The position numbers and the translations under genes were made by a program. Below, piece after piece: positions 1 through 14,600 of a DNA stretch of 64,000 nt (position 1 is the first letter of the stretch; each line of letters opens with the position of its first letter). The DNA comes from Steromphala cineraria (taxonomy: Eukaryota; Mollusca; Gastropoda; Trochida; Trochidae). The DNA is taken from contig OU744726.1 of NCBI GenBank assembly GCA_916613615.1, positions 21,393,515 through 21,457,514 of the forward strand, given 5' to 3'. Under the pieces are notes generated by a model. That model did not search any database and was not told the DNA's origin. It saw only the letters and a list, made by a program, of their open reading frames with translations.

Positions 1-705
1 ACTTTATGATCTTAGAACATTTATATTAATAAGGTACATGTAGAACGTTTTCTACCTCATGATAATTAGGCACCATTTTATGATCACAGAAATCAAGAAC
101 TTAATTCTAATTAGGTAGAACATTCTACTTCATGATAATAAGTTACCATTTCGTGATCAGAGAAACTAAGTACTAAATGATAATAAGGTAGTACCTATAC
201 TTCTTCATGATAATTAGGTACCATTTTAATATTATAGAAACCAAGTACTTAATGTCAAATAGGTAGAGCATATTCTACTTCATGATAATAATTTACCATT
301 TTATGATCATAGAATCTAAGTACTAAATGGTAATTAGGTAGTACCTATACTACTTCATGATAATTAGGTACCATTTTAATATCATAGAAACCAAGTACTT
401 AATGTCAACTAGGTAGAGCATATTCTACTTCATGATAATAATTTACCATTTTATGGTCATAGAAACTAAGTACTAAATGGTAATTAGGTAGTACCTATAC
501 TACTTCATGATAATTAGGTACCATTTTATGATCATAGAAACCAAGTACTTAATGTCAACTAGGTAGAGCATATTCTACTTCATGATAATAAGTTACCATT
601 TTATGATCACAGAAACGAAGTACTAAATGGTAATTAGGTAGTACCTATACTACTTCATGATAATAAGTTACCATTTTATGATCACAGAAACGAAGTACTA
701 AATGT
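1..705. repeat. Minisatellite, 75-bp unit in 150-bp dimers
   Basis: CTACTTCATGATAAT recurs every 75 bp in two alternating variants (AATTTACC and TAGGTACC types), so the true period is 150 bp (275 to 425). It runs off the left edge. AT-rich, no open frame. Confidence 0.85.
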
Positions 706-1020
706 ACAGATGAATAAACTAGAAAAGGATACCCATTTTTGATCTTGTGTTTTGAGTATTTTCACAAAATGTAAGTGAGAAGGAAAACAGTTTCATTAAT
801 TTGATAAATAGTTTAGGGGCATGTAGATCTCTTGTGTAAGTTATGTTTTAAAGATTGTATATGGCAAGGATCAGATGATACACAAACAAGCACCATGAAT
901 GAGTATTGAATAATAGACAACTAAGGTTTAATAAAAATCTTTCAATAAATACAAGTACATGAAACACATAATGATAACTATGTTTAATTTTTTAACATAA
1001 TTCATAAAATATGATTGTTT

Positions 1021-3728
1021 GCTTATTAATAACATAACTATTTTTCATAATTCATAAATCAATGATAGTTTATCAAATTACTACTATTACTACCGTAATT
1101 TCTCTATTAATTCGACATCTCCGATAATTCGACCACGTACGTTAATCTGAAGTTAAAAAGTTCAAATCACCCCTAACATTTCAACTATGCCCCAAATGGT
1201 AATTTTCACGTTCCAATAAATCGACCACAGTCGTTAAATTATCAGTATATATATTCTATTTCAGCCATACAGTACAACTTACAAATCAAGAAAAAAATTG
1301 TCACTGAGAAAAAATAATCATGAAACGTATCGATCTTTTGTTGTTCAATCAAGATCAAATATCTACTTTATTTCATGAGTGACTCGGTTTCATAGCAAAT
1401 CTCAATTAAAATCAGCAACATATATAAGAAATATGCTTCACAAATTATCGTAACATCTGTCACATCTGTGATTAATCACTCACGTGGTTGCTTAACTTCC
1501 CGCCATATTTGTTTACAAATGACCAAACCATTATTTTACAGGGGTTGCAATGATGAATTTCTAAACACTTGACCTAATAATCCAACATTAACAAAACATT
1601 CAATGAGAGAAAGATAATCAAATATATAAGGAATTCTGTATCAGCAAAACAAATACATTTTTCTTTAGGTTATCATGAAGTATAAATTCTATCTTCCTAT
1701 CATGATATCCATCACCCCGTGCCCTTATAATGGTGGACTCGTCCAAACTGTGCTACAAATAATATTTATTTTGTCTTGTAAACGTAAACTTTGAAACCGA
1801 CATAATTAAATGGTATACAAAACTATTTTAAGTAGAATTGTTGTGGAAAAAAACTAAATCTTTTATTTCATTTGGTTGATTGATTCAATATCTCCCATCT
1901 GTGGAAGTGAAATATTTATCTTGAACATCACGGCGAGAAACTTTCAGGCATTCGTCATGACTGACAAAGGCTTATCTTTGGTGTCCGACTCTAATGATAA
2001 CAGCCTTTGTATGAAGTTTATATTTCTCTCTTGAAATACTAATGATATTTAGGTTAAATTTCATATGCTGTTTATATTAGTGTAACTGTAAAAGGCTCTG
2101 ACTTGAATAATTCTTGTCGATGCAAACTGTGCTTAGTTTTGATTGTGTCTTGACGATCGCGCTTCACTCACATCTCGGAATATGAAAACATAACATGGAA
2201 AAAATACTAATAGCGTCAATGTCAATATTATTCCTTACCACTCACAAATTATTTATGTTGACATTTTTCAAGTAAGCTATCAGTCGTATTTTTACACTTA
2301 TGTTTATACTTGTATACAGCTCAAACACTGCGGGCCCCTAAATTGATAATGAAATTGATATCGAAGCTAAGCCGACGATCTCCTTGGTACAAACAAAAAT
2401 ATTGTTATAATTAAACCAATTAATTCATCACGATATTAAAATATTTAGGTATATTAAGGATGAAATAATAGCCAACATTCAACAAAATGGGGAAAAAAAC
2501 AAAGAAATGTCCAGCTACTGCAGTAAATTGCCTATTTATTTGTAGTTCAAATCATAGTCTTTCTTGGTTCGGTGTAGTATTAAACAAGTGTAACAAAAGT
2601 ATGGTCACATAAAAGCCCAAAATATCAATGTGACGAGATAAATGTGCAGTTACAGTCTGTAAGCACGCCATAGATCTAAATCAATAATAAAATCATTTCT
2701 CACAGCGATAAAAATTGTCCGATGCATTGCGTGGTTCCATCGTGTCTTAGAATAACAATGAAACAGGTAATATTATTGGCCCTTATGGGGAAATCCGTGT
2801 GTCTTATCCAATCAGAACGTGTTATGCAGATAGGTCACATGATCTCTTACCAAATGATCATTCAGATTAAAGATTAGATAACGAAGGTAGTTGATTATTG
2901 ATTGTTTTAAAATTATATTTGTTTATTCTCAATTCCCTGTGACACCAGTGGCCTTCTTGATGCCTCCTAATATAGTCAAAAACACATGTTTTTACATTTA
3001 AATATTTTTAGGCTTTAAATCTAAACTTGACATGAATTTTACCGACAGAAGAACGTCTGGAATTTTATTTTTATATTTATTTTGAGTGTTGTCATCATTT
3101 ATTTTAAAACGTATCTGAATTTACTCGGTTTAGAGACATTAAGATGGTCCCTCTATATACAGGATGGGCCCCTAAATCAATAATTAAATTTATATCAAAA
3201 ATCAAAGCATCATTTTTTCCGACATGAAATCACCGAAGGCTTTGAAGCGGGTTCTATATTCTGTGCAAGGAGTACAGCTAAAACATGGCTTCTTGTATCG
3301 AGTAAATTTCTTGCAAACTTCTAATTTTATCGAAGTATTTTTAGGTGGATCTGTTCTTTTTTTTCAATATTTCAATTGAAATTATTATCACCATACGTAA
3401 ACAGTCACCATTTGGAAAATTAATTGGTGAGACATAACAAGTTTTTACAAGGAATAATACTTTGGATGAAAATCAACACGTGCTTCTAGTTTTAGTTATG
3501 GGACAACATCTAATCGCCGGAGAAAGGTATTTATGTAAATCTCATCTAATATTTCGACGATCCTACCGAACAAACAAACATTTGTGAGAAATAATTCGAC
3601 CATGGACGTGATCTGAAAATGTTTTGAAATTTTGAGGGTCGAATTGATAGAGAAATTACGGTATTACTGCTTATTAATAACATAACTATTTTTCATAATT
3701 CATAAATCAATGATAGTTTATCAAATTA
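1021..3728. mobile_element. TIR element between 60-bp direct repeats
   Basis: A 60-bp sequence is present without mismatch at 1021-1080 and 3669-3728. Inside it, 26-bp inverted repeats lie at 1091-1116 and 3638-3663 (TACCGTAATTTCTCTAT.AAT.., one mismatch), each starting in TA. The interior of 2.5 kb has no long open frame. The TIR pair suggests a Tc1/mariner-like or other TA-inserting DNA transposon remnant; the long direct repeat is not a normal target duplication. Confidence 0.65.
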
Positions 3729-5697
3729 AGCATGCATTCCACTCATTCTGGACTTACGGTACCAGTTTAGGAATGATCACTTAACATTTTTTAAAGAAGC
3801 AAGTCACCTTACAAATACACTGTTTACAGACATGGCACAGGCCACTTAAAAGTTTTAACTGAAAACTCATCAAGAATAGAATACATCAAACATGTAAATA
3901 TCATAGTAATGTCACACTTAAAGAGTTAAAATTTTGTACAACAAGTCATTGAGATGCTTTATCACATATATTCCCCAACAACAAACATTTATCAAAAGAC
4001 ATTAATTATGAAAAAAAAGATCAATGTTCATATACAAATTGAGCATCTAAAAAATATGTTAAAAGAAAATTTGCGTTGATTAAATACATTTGTTTTCAAA
4101 GTTTGTGATCAAGCATAATAAAATTAACATGATATGAATAGAATATATCTTTAAAAGGAGATCCCTTGAAAGCATATAATACAGCAACATATCTTCAAAA
4201 GGAAGCACTCGTATAATCTCATACCAGGTAAATTGATGGTCAATGCTGCTTATATTACAGTGTCAAAACATATATGATAAATATGGCAAAATGCTCAGAT
4301 CAACACTCAAAAACATGACATTTCATAAATAAATCTTGGTGAAGGAGGGGTTGTTCATATGGGATGTTGATACTTAAATCTAAAGCGTGAAATCTACGGG
4401 TTTTGGGATGTAACAAGGCTTATAGTTAGTGACTATGATCCTCACAAATTAGACTTTTGGGTAAAAATTTCATTTGTATTAGAAACCATTTTTTTACAAA
4501 AAATCTTCTGGAGTTTCCTGACAGAATTTTCAAGTTTAGATGCAGTTTGCTTAGAGCTGACATAGAAATTGACTATTTGCAATAACACTTAATCAACTTG
4601 GTGATTAAGATCGGAAATTATGCCTTGCATGCATAGCATTTTTACTAGGTAGATGGTTAATTCAAACTTGCCAGTGAGCCAAGTTACAAATATAATACAA
4701 AGGTTGAGATATTTCTAAATATCATGAACATTGTAGATAAGGGGGCTACTTACCAGAATAAAACAGTTGAGAAAGGTTGCAACTACAAACTAAGTAGTCA
4801 AAAACAAGTATTTCATTTTAACATCAAAACAAAGCTTTCTTAAACATATTTTGAAATAAGGCATGTATACAACTTTTAACATTTATAAAAATTGCTGAAA
4901 ATTTATTTACACTTTAATATTTTGAAAAGCAGTTGAAGGATTTGACATAGTTAGCAGTTTACAGACAAATTAAATCTCTGGTAATTATTTACCTCTGGAA
5001 AAAACACAAAACATAGAGAAATAGTATATATATGTAATCTTACCAACACGTCATCACCAAACAGTAACAAAGTATTACCCCGGTATGTATATAAAACTGT
5101 TATGATGAATATTGAGTTCATGAGCATTGTATTATATATAAAAAGATCAAAATAACAGCAGATATGGATATGTTTTATAATTTAAAAGTTGTTTTCAGAT
5201 CAATTGTTTAAATGACTCAACGAATAAATGAATACAAAACTATTAGAAATAAAACATTTGACTAGAGGATGATAAGCCTGTAAAATTAAATAAATAACAA
5301 CATTAAAGTGACTAGCTTAAATGTGACTAGCTTAAATATCTAAAAGAAAAAGTTTATATTTGAAAAAAAAAATCAACTTCTATAAAAGGAGATTTTTCAA
5401 TAAGTATAAAACATGTAGTCAGTTAAATAAATCTTAATCTTTCAAGTAATATTTATTATTTTAAACAAACTTAAAACTTCTACAAAAGTAGATTTCTCCA
5501 TTAGTATAAAATATGTTAGTTAAAAAATCTAAATCTTTCAAGTAAGTGAAGTAATATTTATCATTTTGTCCCCAAGGAGATAGCACTTGCATTTAATCAC
5601 ATGCTGACTAGAATGTTTTCTCAATGTAAATTATGATTAAGATTAAAAAGGTGTGAGATCCAGTATTTTGACCTTTGAACCCAGAGAAGATAATCTG
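3729..5697. other. 3' flank of the POMGNT1-like gene, no gene seen
   Basis: AT-rich with many short A/T runs and loose internal duplications (for example the ACTTCTA.AAAAG.AGATTT pair near 5,370 and 5,477). Part is presumably 3' UTR. I see no coding or RNA gene. Confidence 0.6.
5452..5457 (-). terminator. Candidate poly(A) signal for the POMGNT1-like gene
   Basis: AATAAA on the minus strand 240 nt after the stop codon. In such AT-rich sequence the hexamer is common, so this is only the nearest reasonable candidate. Confidence 0.25.
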
Positions 5698-8600
5698 TTA
5701 GTTTGAATGATAATCAACCTGGTTCTGACTAGAATTAACGGTATGAGTATTTAGCTTCTTGATAAAAGACACCAGAGTTGGTTTGTGACGGAGGTACTCT
5801 GTGGCGGATCCGATAAGATACACGTCATGGCCTTGGAAGTGAAATCTGGAAAACAAATCATGGATGTGTTATGGCAGAAGACTATGTTTGACAATGTTAA
5901 TTTGTTGGTAAGATTAGCTGGTCCAGTGTATGTGTACAAAATTACAAATGAGGCTAAATCTTTAGCACAGTCCATTTCAAGGCAAAAGTGGGCACAGCTC
6001 ACATACCCCCACTGAAATTTCTCAGTGATTGCGATGACAAAATTAAACACAAACATTCAGTCATACGAAAGAATGATAACTATCAATTGACTAAGGGTGA
6101 GTTTTAACAAAATAATAACTGAAGTCTAGAAGTATTAATTTTTTTAATATATAGAAATAAAACAAAGTCAGGACGTTTGATTATTGTGAAAATATTATGG
6201 CCACCTACAATGTGAATCCCTTAAAGGCATATCAGGGGAAATGAAAATCTCACATTTGGTATATGAAGTCAAATAGATTTCAAGTTATGCTTCGGAAACA
6301 GAACAAAGTCAGAATTTTGTCAAAAACTTTTGGTACCCTGGAATTGCAACCCAAAAAGGCACATCTTCACCACGTAGGTAACTCTATTCCAAATTCGAAG
6401 TTTCTGAGTTCCCAAAATGGAACAAAGTCTTAAGTTTGGTTGTTTTAGGGCCAAACTTTCAAAAACTTTTGGTATCCTGGAACTGCAAGCTCCAAAAGGC
6501 ACATCTGCACCACATGGGTAACATCCATACCAAATTTTAACTTCCTTAGTCAAATAGTTTTCAAGTTATGCTCCTGAAACGATTGCAGATGCACAGATGG
6601 ACCAGCAGAGCTGTATATACCTATGACTATGTCGTTACGGGGGTATCACAAGAAAGTGATTTAGAAATATTGATATTGAATGATAGTGGTCATATGATCA
6701 CTTTTGTGCAACTCAGTTAATAAGTGCACGGTAAAACAACATACAGAGGTTATTTTTTCAAAAGTTAGAACAACTTAAGAAATCTGAGTGAGTAAGTTGT
6801 TGTTTTACGCCGCTTGGGCAATATTTCAGCCATTAGCGGTGTGTTAAGAAATCTGACTTGGAGTTAAGACTTAAGATTGATGAAATAGTGAGACAATGAT
6901 TTTGAAAGAACTTACTCATACAAATGTTACCTGAGACAATTGCTATAATTCAAAATGATAACAATTAACACAAAAGAGAATACAATATTTGAAAGGTTGA
7001 CAAGTACCTGAGCAGTCCTCGGTGCAGATTCCTTGGTTTGTAGTGTTGTGCCGAGAAGAGTCCGAAGCAGCGACAGAGTTCCTTGAGGAGTGAGTAATCT
7101 CCCGGGAAGTCCTGCTGGTAGTATACACTCAACCCCTTCCTGTAAACATACACGGGCAATCTCAATCTTTTCATGAATTCCAGATGTTTTTAAAAAGTGG
7201 TATAAGTGTTTAACAAACTTCAGTTTTCTGTCATGGGCAATCTCAAATGCCATCTCTTCGTGGAGGTGAGGTGAGGAGATTTGGGATCTTACACTGCTTT
7301 CAGGAGTATCTCACTTATATCATGGCTGCTGGTATTATTGCAGGGGGAGCCCACAACACTATTTTGGCTAACTATTGCTTTAAAAGCTTGGAACAGCAGC
7401 TGGAATTAGCAAACCATTCTCTTGGTGGAGTTTAGAGTGGTGAAGGTATATTTTATAGACTTAAGCTTTATGTCGTAATTGGCTTGTAATTGTTTTGGCA
7501 AAAACATATATATATGTTCTCTTCATAAAGGTTCATGTTGATTTCAATGTATACTTACATTGATATGTTTATCTCAAAATAGAAGAAAGACTGAACTATG
7601 ACTTCTATACAGCCCCTTTTTGTGGACAATGGTTTTTTTACAAACGTCATTAAAGACTAAGCTTGTGTGGTACCAATAGTTCAGATATAAAAGAAAATGT
7701 GAAAATTGGCAAAAGACACCACCTACCGATCCTATTACAGCTGGATTTTTATGGATAACGACTACCTTATTGAAAAAATCATGACTTATAAGAGATATTA
7801 CCAACTACTCCACCACTGCAAACTGATGAAGCATTGGAGATACATAATGTACCACATAGTGTCATGATTTTCACAATAAAGAAATTATTAACCAGAAAAT
7901 CTAGTTTCTCTTATATGCAATTTCTCAATGCCATTTTAAGATATTTCCCATCCTATAACACATATTGGCACTGACCCCCTGAATTAGAGATAGTTTGCCC
8001 TTGATTTAGGTTCACATGGAGCAAGAACACAGCATCACCTACCCATCCTGTTTGGTGAGTTTGAGCTGGTAGGGTTTCTGTAGTTGAAGACAGAGCTGGA
8101 GGTCCGTGAGAGGGAGGGTTGTGCTGTTGGCGATGTCTCGGTTCAGTTGTTCCTCGTACAGCCCCGCCGTCAGGTTAGCTACACCTGTCAGAAGTGATGC
8201 CTCGTCCCTGGAGTAAGTAAATAGACTAAGTGCTGACTTTATCACTTGAATGTCAATGAGGGGGCAAATTCATAATGAGAAGTGACTTGTCAATTCTTTG
8301 ATATGTACTGTGTTGCAATACAGGTAATGTATTTGGGATAAGGATATACAACTCTGGCAGGGATAGCTAAAACACTTATATGAGAAACATGTGAAAGGTA
8401 TTGAGATTCCAAGGGTCCAAGATTTTACATATTTGGGTAAAATTGTTGCAATGATGTCAGAGTGATGTATCATTGCAATATGGACTCTCAGATAAATGAT
8501 GTTAGTTACAACTATTGATGAACTCACAGGTGTGTGGTTCTGGGTCTGCCGAAGAGACTGAGAAGAAGCTCGGACTCTGCGTCTGCTCCCTGGTAGGGCT

Positions 8601-11600
8601 GGCGGAACACTCGGGACATGTCGGGGACCAGGATCTCTCCCTGGAACTGTTCACTGAGCTTCCAGCCTGCCCACGCTCTGTTGGAGATAAATGAATGAGG
8701 GTTTAGAGATATTGATAATGAAATAATGAAGGGTGACTTTTGAGAATGGCATTGTCATAACATGTTTCTTCTATGAAAATCTGAAAGTTTTTCTTACAAC
8801 TTCTTAACCTTGGTATCCATTGAAAACTTGATTTTTAAGTATCAGATCTTAATATGGCTTGCAGAGAGCCATGCCCCTATCCAATTGCCAATACATGTAG
8901 TATCAATCATTTGACAAATATTGAACTGCTAGTGGGGCTATGATAAGCAAGTGGAATGGTACCGGGTGTTTTGAAATATTATATATATATTGGCAAACTG
9001 GCTTACAGGTAACATCATGTCAGGACTTTTAATCCTTGTGTTTCAGTATATAAATCAATGAATCATATATAGTTCTTGCATGTAGTCTCTGATTTAAGGA
9101 GAAAAATAATTAAATGATTTGGCAGTGATGATTCAATGGTGAGGAAGCACCAACCTGTCCCTACAGCACTTGTTGAGTGAAGACTTGAGGACCTTGAGAA
9201 AGGGTTTACTCTTGAGCAGGAAGCCGAGTCCCGGGAACTCCTCTACCCTGTACACCAGGTTCTTGTTGCCAGACAGCTTCTCAAACCCTGCAGTACATAG
9301 ACCATATTATATGAGTGCCCATGACATTGTAATTACCCTTTACAAGTGCCTAAATATCAGTATTTCCACAGAGGGGTACATTGATATTTAGACATGGTAT
9401 AGTATTTCCTTGGTACAGATATAATATTCTTCTTCCTACCAGACTTGCAATTTTAAGGAAATATTCAAAATCTAAGTTCGAGCAAAAATATGATTCTAAG
9501 TTGTATTTCCATAGAAGCAGGCAAACATAATCGTTGGAAAAAGTTGCAAAAATCTGAACAATTTCAAATGATGACTGTTACATATAACAAGTATCAATGA
9601 GGTAGTCCTCATGGTTCTTGAGTTCGGTTCAGAAAAACAACAGCCTGCACAGACAGATGGAGGTCATTCTATATCCCCAAAATGTTTCAATGGGGACAAA
9701 CAGAAAGGCAAAATGAATCTCAGTTTAAAAGCAAGCACTCACCGTTATAGTTCCAGGCGGACACCCCAATCAGGGTATCATCCTTGTCCAGTACAGGCAG
9801 GAAGTGGGACATGAAGTGAAGGAAGTCTGGCGCCAGCAGCAGCTCTTCTTCTAGCACAATCACATGCTTCTGTAGAACAGGAAGAGGATATATATAATAT
9901 TACACAGGAATCGAGGGCAAGAGATATTCCTATTTTGCTAATGCAAGCTGACCTCATTTTCTATTTAATTTTCATGGTTATTACTTCTGTAATACATAAG
10001 GAGGTGAGGTGAGGTGTTATGGGCCTTAATGCTGCTTTCAAGAGTATTTCACTATTATCATCAGCTATTGTTATTGCAGGGAGAAAGGCGTCAAAACTAT
10101 TTTGGTTATACAATGCCTGCAACCTGCAAACATCAAATCTCATTAAATCTTTTGGTCCTTTCCAGAGTATTTGATGCAGGATTCAGAGGTATATTTTTTA
10201 TGAAAAGAGGGAACTTATAGTAACAGAAGACAAAGGATATCCCTTTGTGTATTTATGCTTACCTGATCAAATTAACATCAAATTCCATGGACAGGATATC
10301 TCAAGTATTGACAGCATATATATTTTCAGTTACTGTTTAGCATACTGTTGGAGATCATTGTGTAATGTTTCATTGAAACCATTCTTAAAATATTCTACTC
10401 TGATACTCACTGAATCTGGATAGAGGTGATCAATAGCTCTCAGCGCCTTGGCCATTTGTTCTATGAAATAGAATAAAAGTACCGAGGGTACAGAAGCTCA
10501 CCTTAAAATGAATGATGTGGTAATATAGTTTAATTGTGTAACCATATTTTATATGATAATTGATTATGGCTGCCATCATGATTTTTGTATCTTTTAAAAT
10601 GCTAGTCTTCTGTTGGAAAAAATTAGAGCACGAACAAACATTAATACAAGAATGTTAATAAATCATGATTTGTTAACAAGCAGTAGGTTTTTGTATAACT
10701 TTTTTGTATATCTATGGCTGAATTGGTGACCATCTTGTATTTTTTAATCTTCAAAATGTTACTTATATGTGGGCATCCATATTAATTTCATTATCTTGAT
10801 TGGTTTAGGAGTATTCATTTAAATGTCAATCAATAATAACAGGTTTTGTGACTCTTGAAGTCAAGAAATAGTCCCGAAAATCTCAAGAATTCTTTCTTAA
10901 AAGTACTTGTACAGTACTCGGACCAAAGTTTTCAAACGCAATCACAACAGTCAACAAACTGGTTAATCCAATGTTAGATTAGTCACACTCTCAACTTCCA
11001 AAGAAATAAAAAAAGATGCACATAAACATTTGGAATATATCCCTCTGACACAAATCACAAATTCAGCTAGTCCAATTGCCAAAGTAAACTGTCCAGGTCA
11101 ATGTCTCATGTGATTCTAACTGAAGATTTCTGAATATCTTAAAAATCTTGACATATGTTAGTGCAATCTGATTGGTCAGAATAGGCTAGCAACATGGGGG
11201 TTTATGCTAATTACTAGATATGATGACCTGTGATGACCTCTTGCACCTGCATGTAGCTTATGTAACTTATCCTCTTATGTAAGTTACTGTTATTCCATAA
11301 TGTGAGTGTCTTCCCCTTAATTCAGTATGCAATACAGATATTAAGAGGGGAGTTGCAGGAGAGGGGCTGGAGAATAGGAGGGGAAAGGAGGGATAGAAGA
11401 GAGGTTTGCAATGGAAGGACAGGAGAGGAAAGGGGAGGAGGGGAAGGGAGGATAGAAGGGGTGGGGGTAGAAGAGAGGTTTGCTATAGAAATAATCTGGA
11501 GGTCAACTCAGTAATATGTTTATTGAAGTATTTTAATATTAATTGCATGGAAACAACAGTTAGTGTTGAGAGTGAACAAATTTAATCATTTTAAATGCTT

Positions 11601-14600
11601 TTGAAAAGGATTTGTTTGAATTGAATGATCATTATAATTATCTAGATAATCATCGTTCAGATCGTAATCAGATCCCTCACTGGCTATGTTATTTGGCCTT
11701 TTATGAAGTGTCAGGAATTATGTAACCCACTGCATATGTTTTATTTAAAAGGATTTATTAAAACACTCATGGTTCAGGCTGTTCGCAGATAAAGATGATT
11801 CATAAATTTTTGTGTAACTGTATTTATAGTGTTGATAAATATTACAACAAGTGCATCAATACAAATATTAACACATTCATTTGATTGACCAGGAAATGTA
11901 TTCTTTTCAATGAATTTTATGAAATCTAATTGAAAATTCAATATATAAATGACATATTGACCATCTTTGATTGATCAGGAAATGTATTCTTTTCAATGAA
12001 TTTCAAGAAATCTAATTGAAAATTCAATATAATTGACATATTGACCATCTTGGATTCTTGATAATAAAATAAATGCATCTTTGTCAGGAATCACTATATA
12101 AAAAATTATTCACTTTTCAGAATGATATCTTAATTGATTTAGTAGGAGTAGTACTTGGCCTGAAATCTAATTGAAAAATAATGACTTCTAAGATGACATG
12201 TTAATTGTTCCCAGCACCCCTTCAGCATTATACAATTATCATTTAGTTTTACAGGTATTTATAAAACACATGGTATTGGAACTGGAACCTGATACAAAAT
12301 ACCTCTATTATTAACTTATCATGTAGATTACTGTACATAAAAGAAGATTCTTGACTTGTTTAAATTGTTATTTGTAAAAAGTATTACTATTATTACAATA
12401 CAAGTATACTTTTCATAAAGACAATTTATATACTTTCCATAAAGTCCATTATGTTCTATCTATCAATTAGGTCAGGATTACTATGCAATATACAAGCAGG
12501 CAGGGCTGCTAGCCCCAGATCCTTAAGGAGAGTGTAGCAATTTGTGTATTTGGCTTTGTTTACGTATATTTGGAGAAGCATCCTAGTGTGCTGAGCATGT
12601 AAACCTGAACTCTGGCTAAGACCTTATGTGTGGTATTAAAAGACTTGACGGGAGAGAACATGAATTGTTGTGAAAAATATATATAATTTTACAAAATATA
12701 GTTAGCTTATGTCCTAAATTGATTTTGTGTCAAGAAGAACTTCTGTTAGATATAGAAATGGTACAAATATGAGTAAAACACAGGAACTGGAACCTGATGC
12801 AAAATAACTCTTTCCACATCAACTTATCATGTAGATTGCTAAACACAAAGCTTATTGTTGACAAATTTTGTGTAAGTTGTTTTTCTTAGAAAGAACATAT
12901 CACTGTCATGAGAATACAAGTCTAATTTCCATAACTCTACATACACATGGCCATATAGCATAATGCTCTACCATATCAATTGGGTCAGGTTGATTATGCA
13001 ACAGACTAGCAGCTGAGACTGTGATGCTAGCAGCCTGTATTGGGATGTGTATTAGAAATGCATAGTGGACTCAACAGAAATATCTGAACTCTGGTTGACC
13101 CCTTTTGTGTGGTATTCAAAGGAATATAAGGGAGATACCATTGTTTAAAATTCAACATGATGTTTAATGTCATTGGGTTTTTGCAGCTAGTTGCCATAAA
13201 GATTTTAAACAAATTAATTAATTATGTTTGTCTTTCATCTTAATGTTTTAGAAACACTTAAAAATATAGAAAAACTTGCATGACAATCTTAAATATTCCA
13301 TATTCAAGATAATATTATGATAAGTAAGTTCAAATTAGAGAATTTATATGGTGCGAGTAATCACTTGATGAAAGCTTAAATTTAGTAATAATGATGTGTC
13401 ATCTGCAGCTGAAAAGTCAATATGGCTGCTATCGCGCCCATCTTGGATTCTCAGAACTGAAACATCTACCTTTGTGGGAGGAATCACTATAGGTATAACA
13501 TACTACAATATGAAAATGATAACTAGATTAGTTTAGGAGAAGGAGTCATTTTCATGAAATCTAAATGAAAATTCAATATGGCTGCCATGGCGGCCATATT
13601 GGATTCTCAAAACTGAAACATTTACCTTTCTATGCGGAATCACCATAGTTATAACATACTACAATTTCAGAATGATATCTAGATTGGTTTAGAAAGAGTA
13701 GTCTTTTCATGAAATCTAATTGAAAATTCAATATGGCTGCCATAGCGGCCATCTTGGATTATCAAAACTGAAACGTCTACCTTTCTGTGAGGAATCACCA
13801 TGGGTATAACATACTACAATTTCAGAATGATATCTGCATTCATTTAGGAGGAGTAGTCTTTTTCCTGAAATCTTATTGAAAATTCAATATGGCTGCCATG
13901 GCGGCCATCTTGGATTCTCAAAACTGAAACGTCTACCTTTCTGTGAGGAATCACCATGGGTATAACATACTACAATTTCAGAATGATATCTGCATTCGTT
14001 TAGGAGGAGTAGTCTTTTTCCTGAAATCTAATTGAAAATTCAATATGGCTGCCATGTGGGCCATCTTGGATTCTCAAAACTGAAACGTCTACCTTTCTGT
14101 GAGGAATCACCATGGGTATAACATACTACAATTTCAGAATGATATCTGCATTCGTTTAGGAGGAGTAGTCTTTTTCCTGAAATCTAATTGAAAATTCAAT
14201 ATGGCTGCCATGGCGGCCATCTTGGATTCTCAAAACTGAAACGTCTACCTTTCTGTGAGGAATCACCATGGGTATAACATACTACAATTTCAGAATGATA
14301 TCTGGATTCGTTTAGGAGGAGTAGTCTTTTTCGTGAAAGTTTACGGACGGACGGACAGACAGACAGACGGACGGACGGACGGACAGACAGACGGACGACG
14401 GACGAAGCGCCATGACATAAGCTCACATTTACTTTTGTTGTACAAAATAAAGTTTACAACAGTACATTGTAAAATATCTAAAGGGAAGAGTCTACTTTCC
14501 TACAGACCATATTGCCATTTGAAGATAATGACATCAAAATGGCACTTTTCTCTGTATCTTGTTGACCAAAAAGGTTTAATCCTAATACAAATTTCAGTAA

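Noticed and set aside
5785..6015. Plus-strand open frame of 76 codons
   Set aside because: Its left part is the antisense of the last POMGNT1-like exon (5698-5845), which has splice sites and homology; the rest has no support.
7247..7435. 62-codon frame (MPSLRGGEVRRFG...)
   Set aside because: Lies in the SINE-like fragment 7264-7390; not a gene.
14255..14426. Open frames containing RTDGQTDGRTDG-like repeats, also near 36,600, 44,900 and 59,900
   Set aside because: They read through the (ACGG)n microsatellite at the ends of pearl-like elements; no start, splice or homology evidence.
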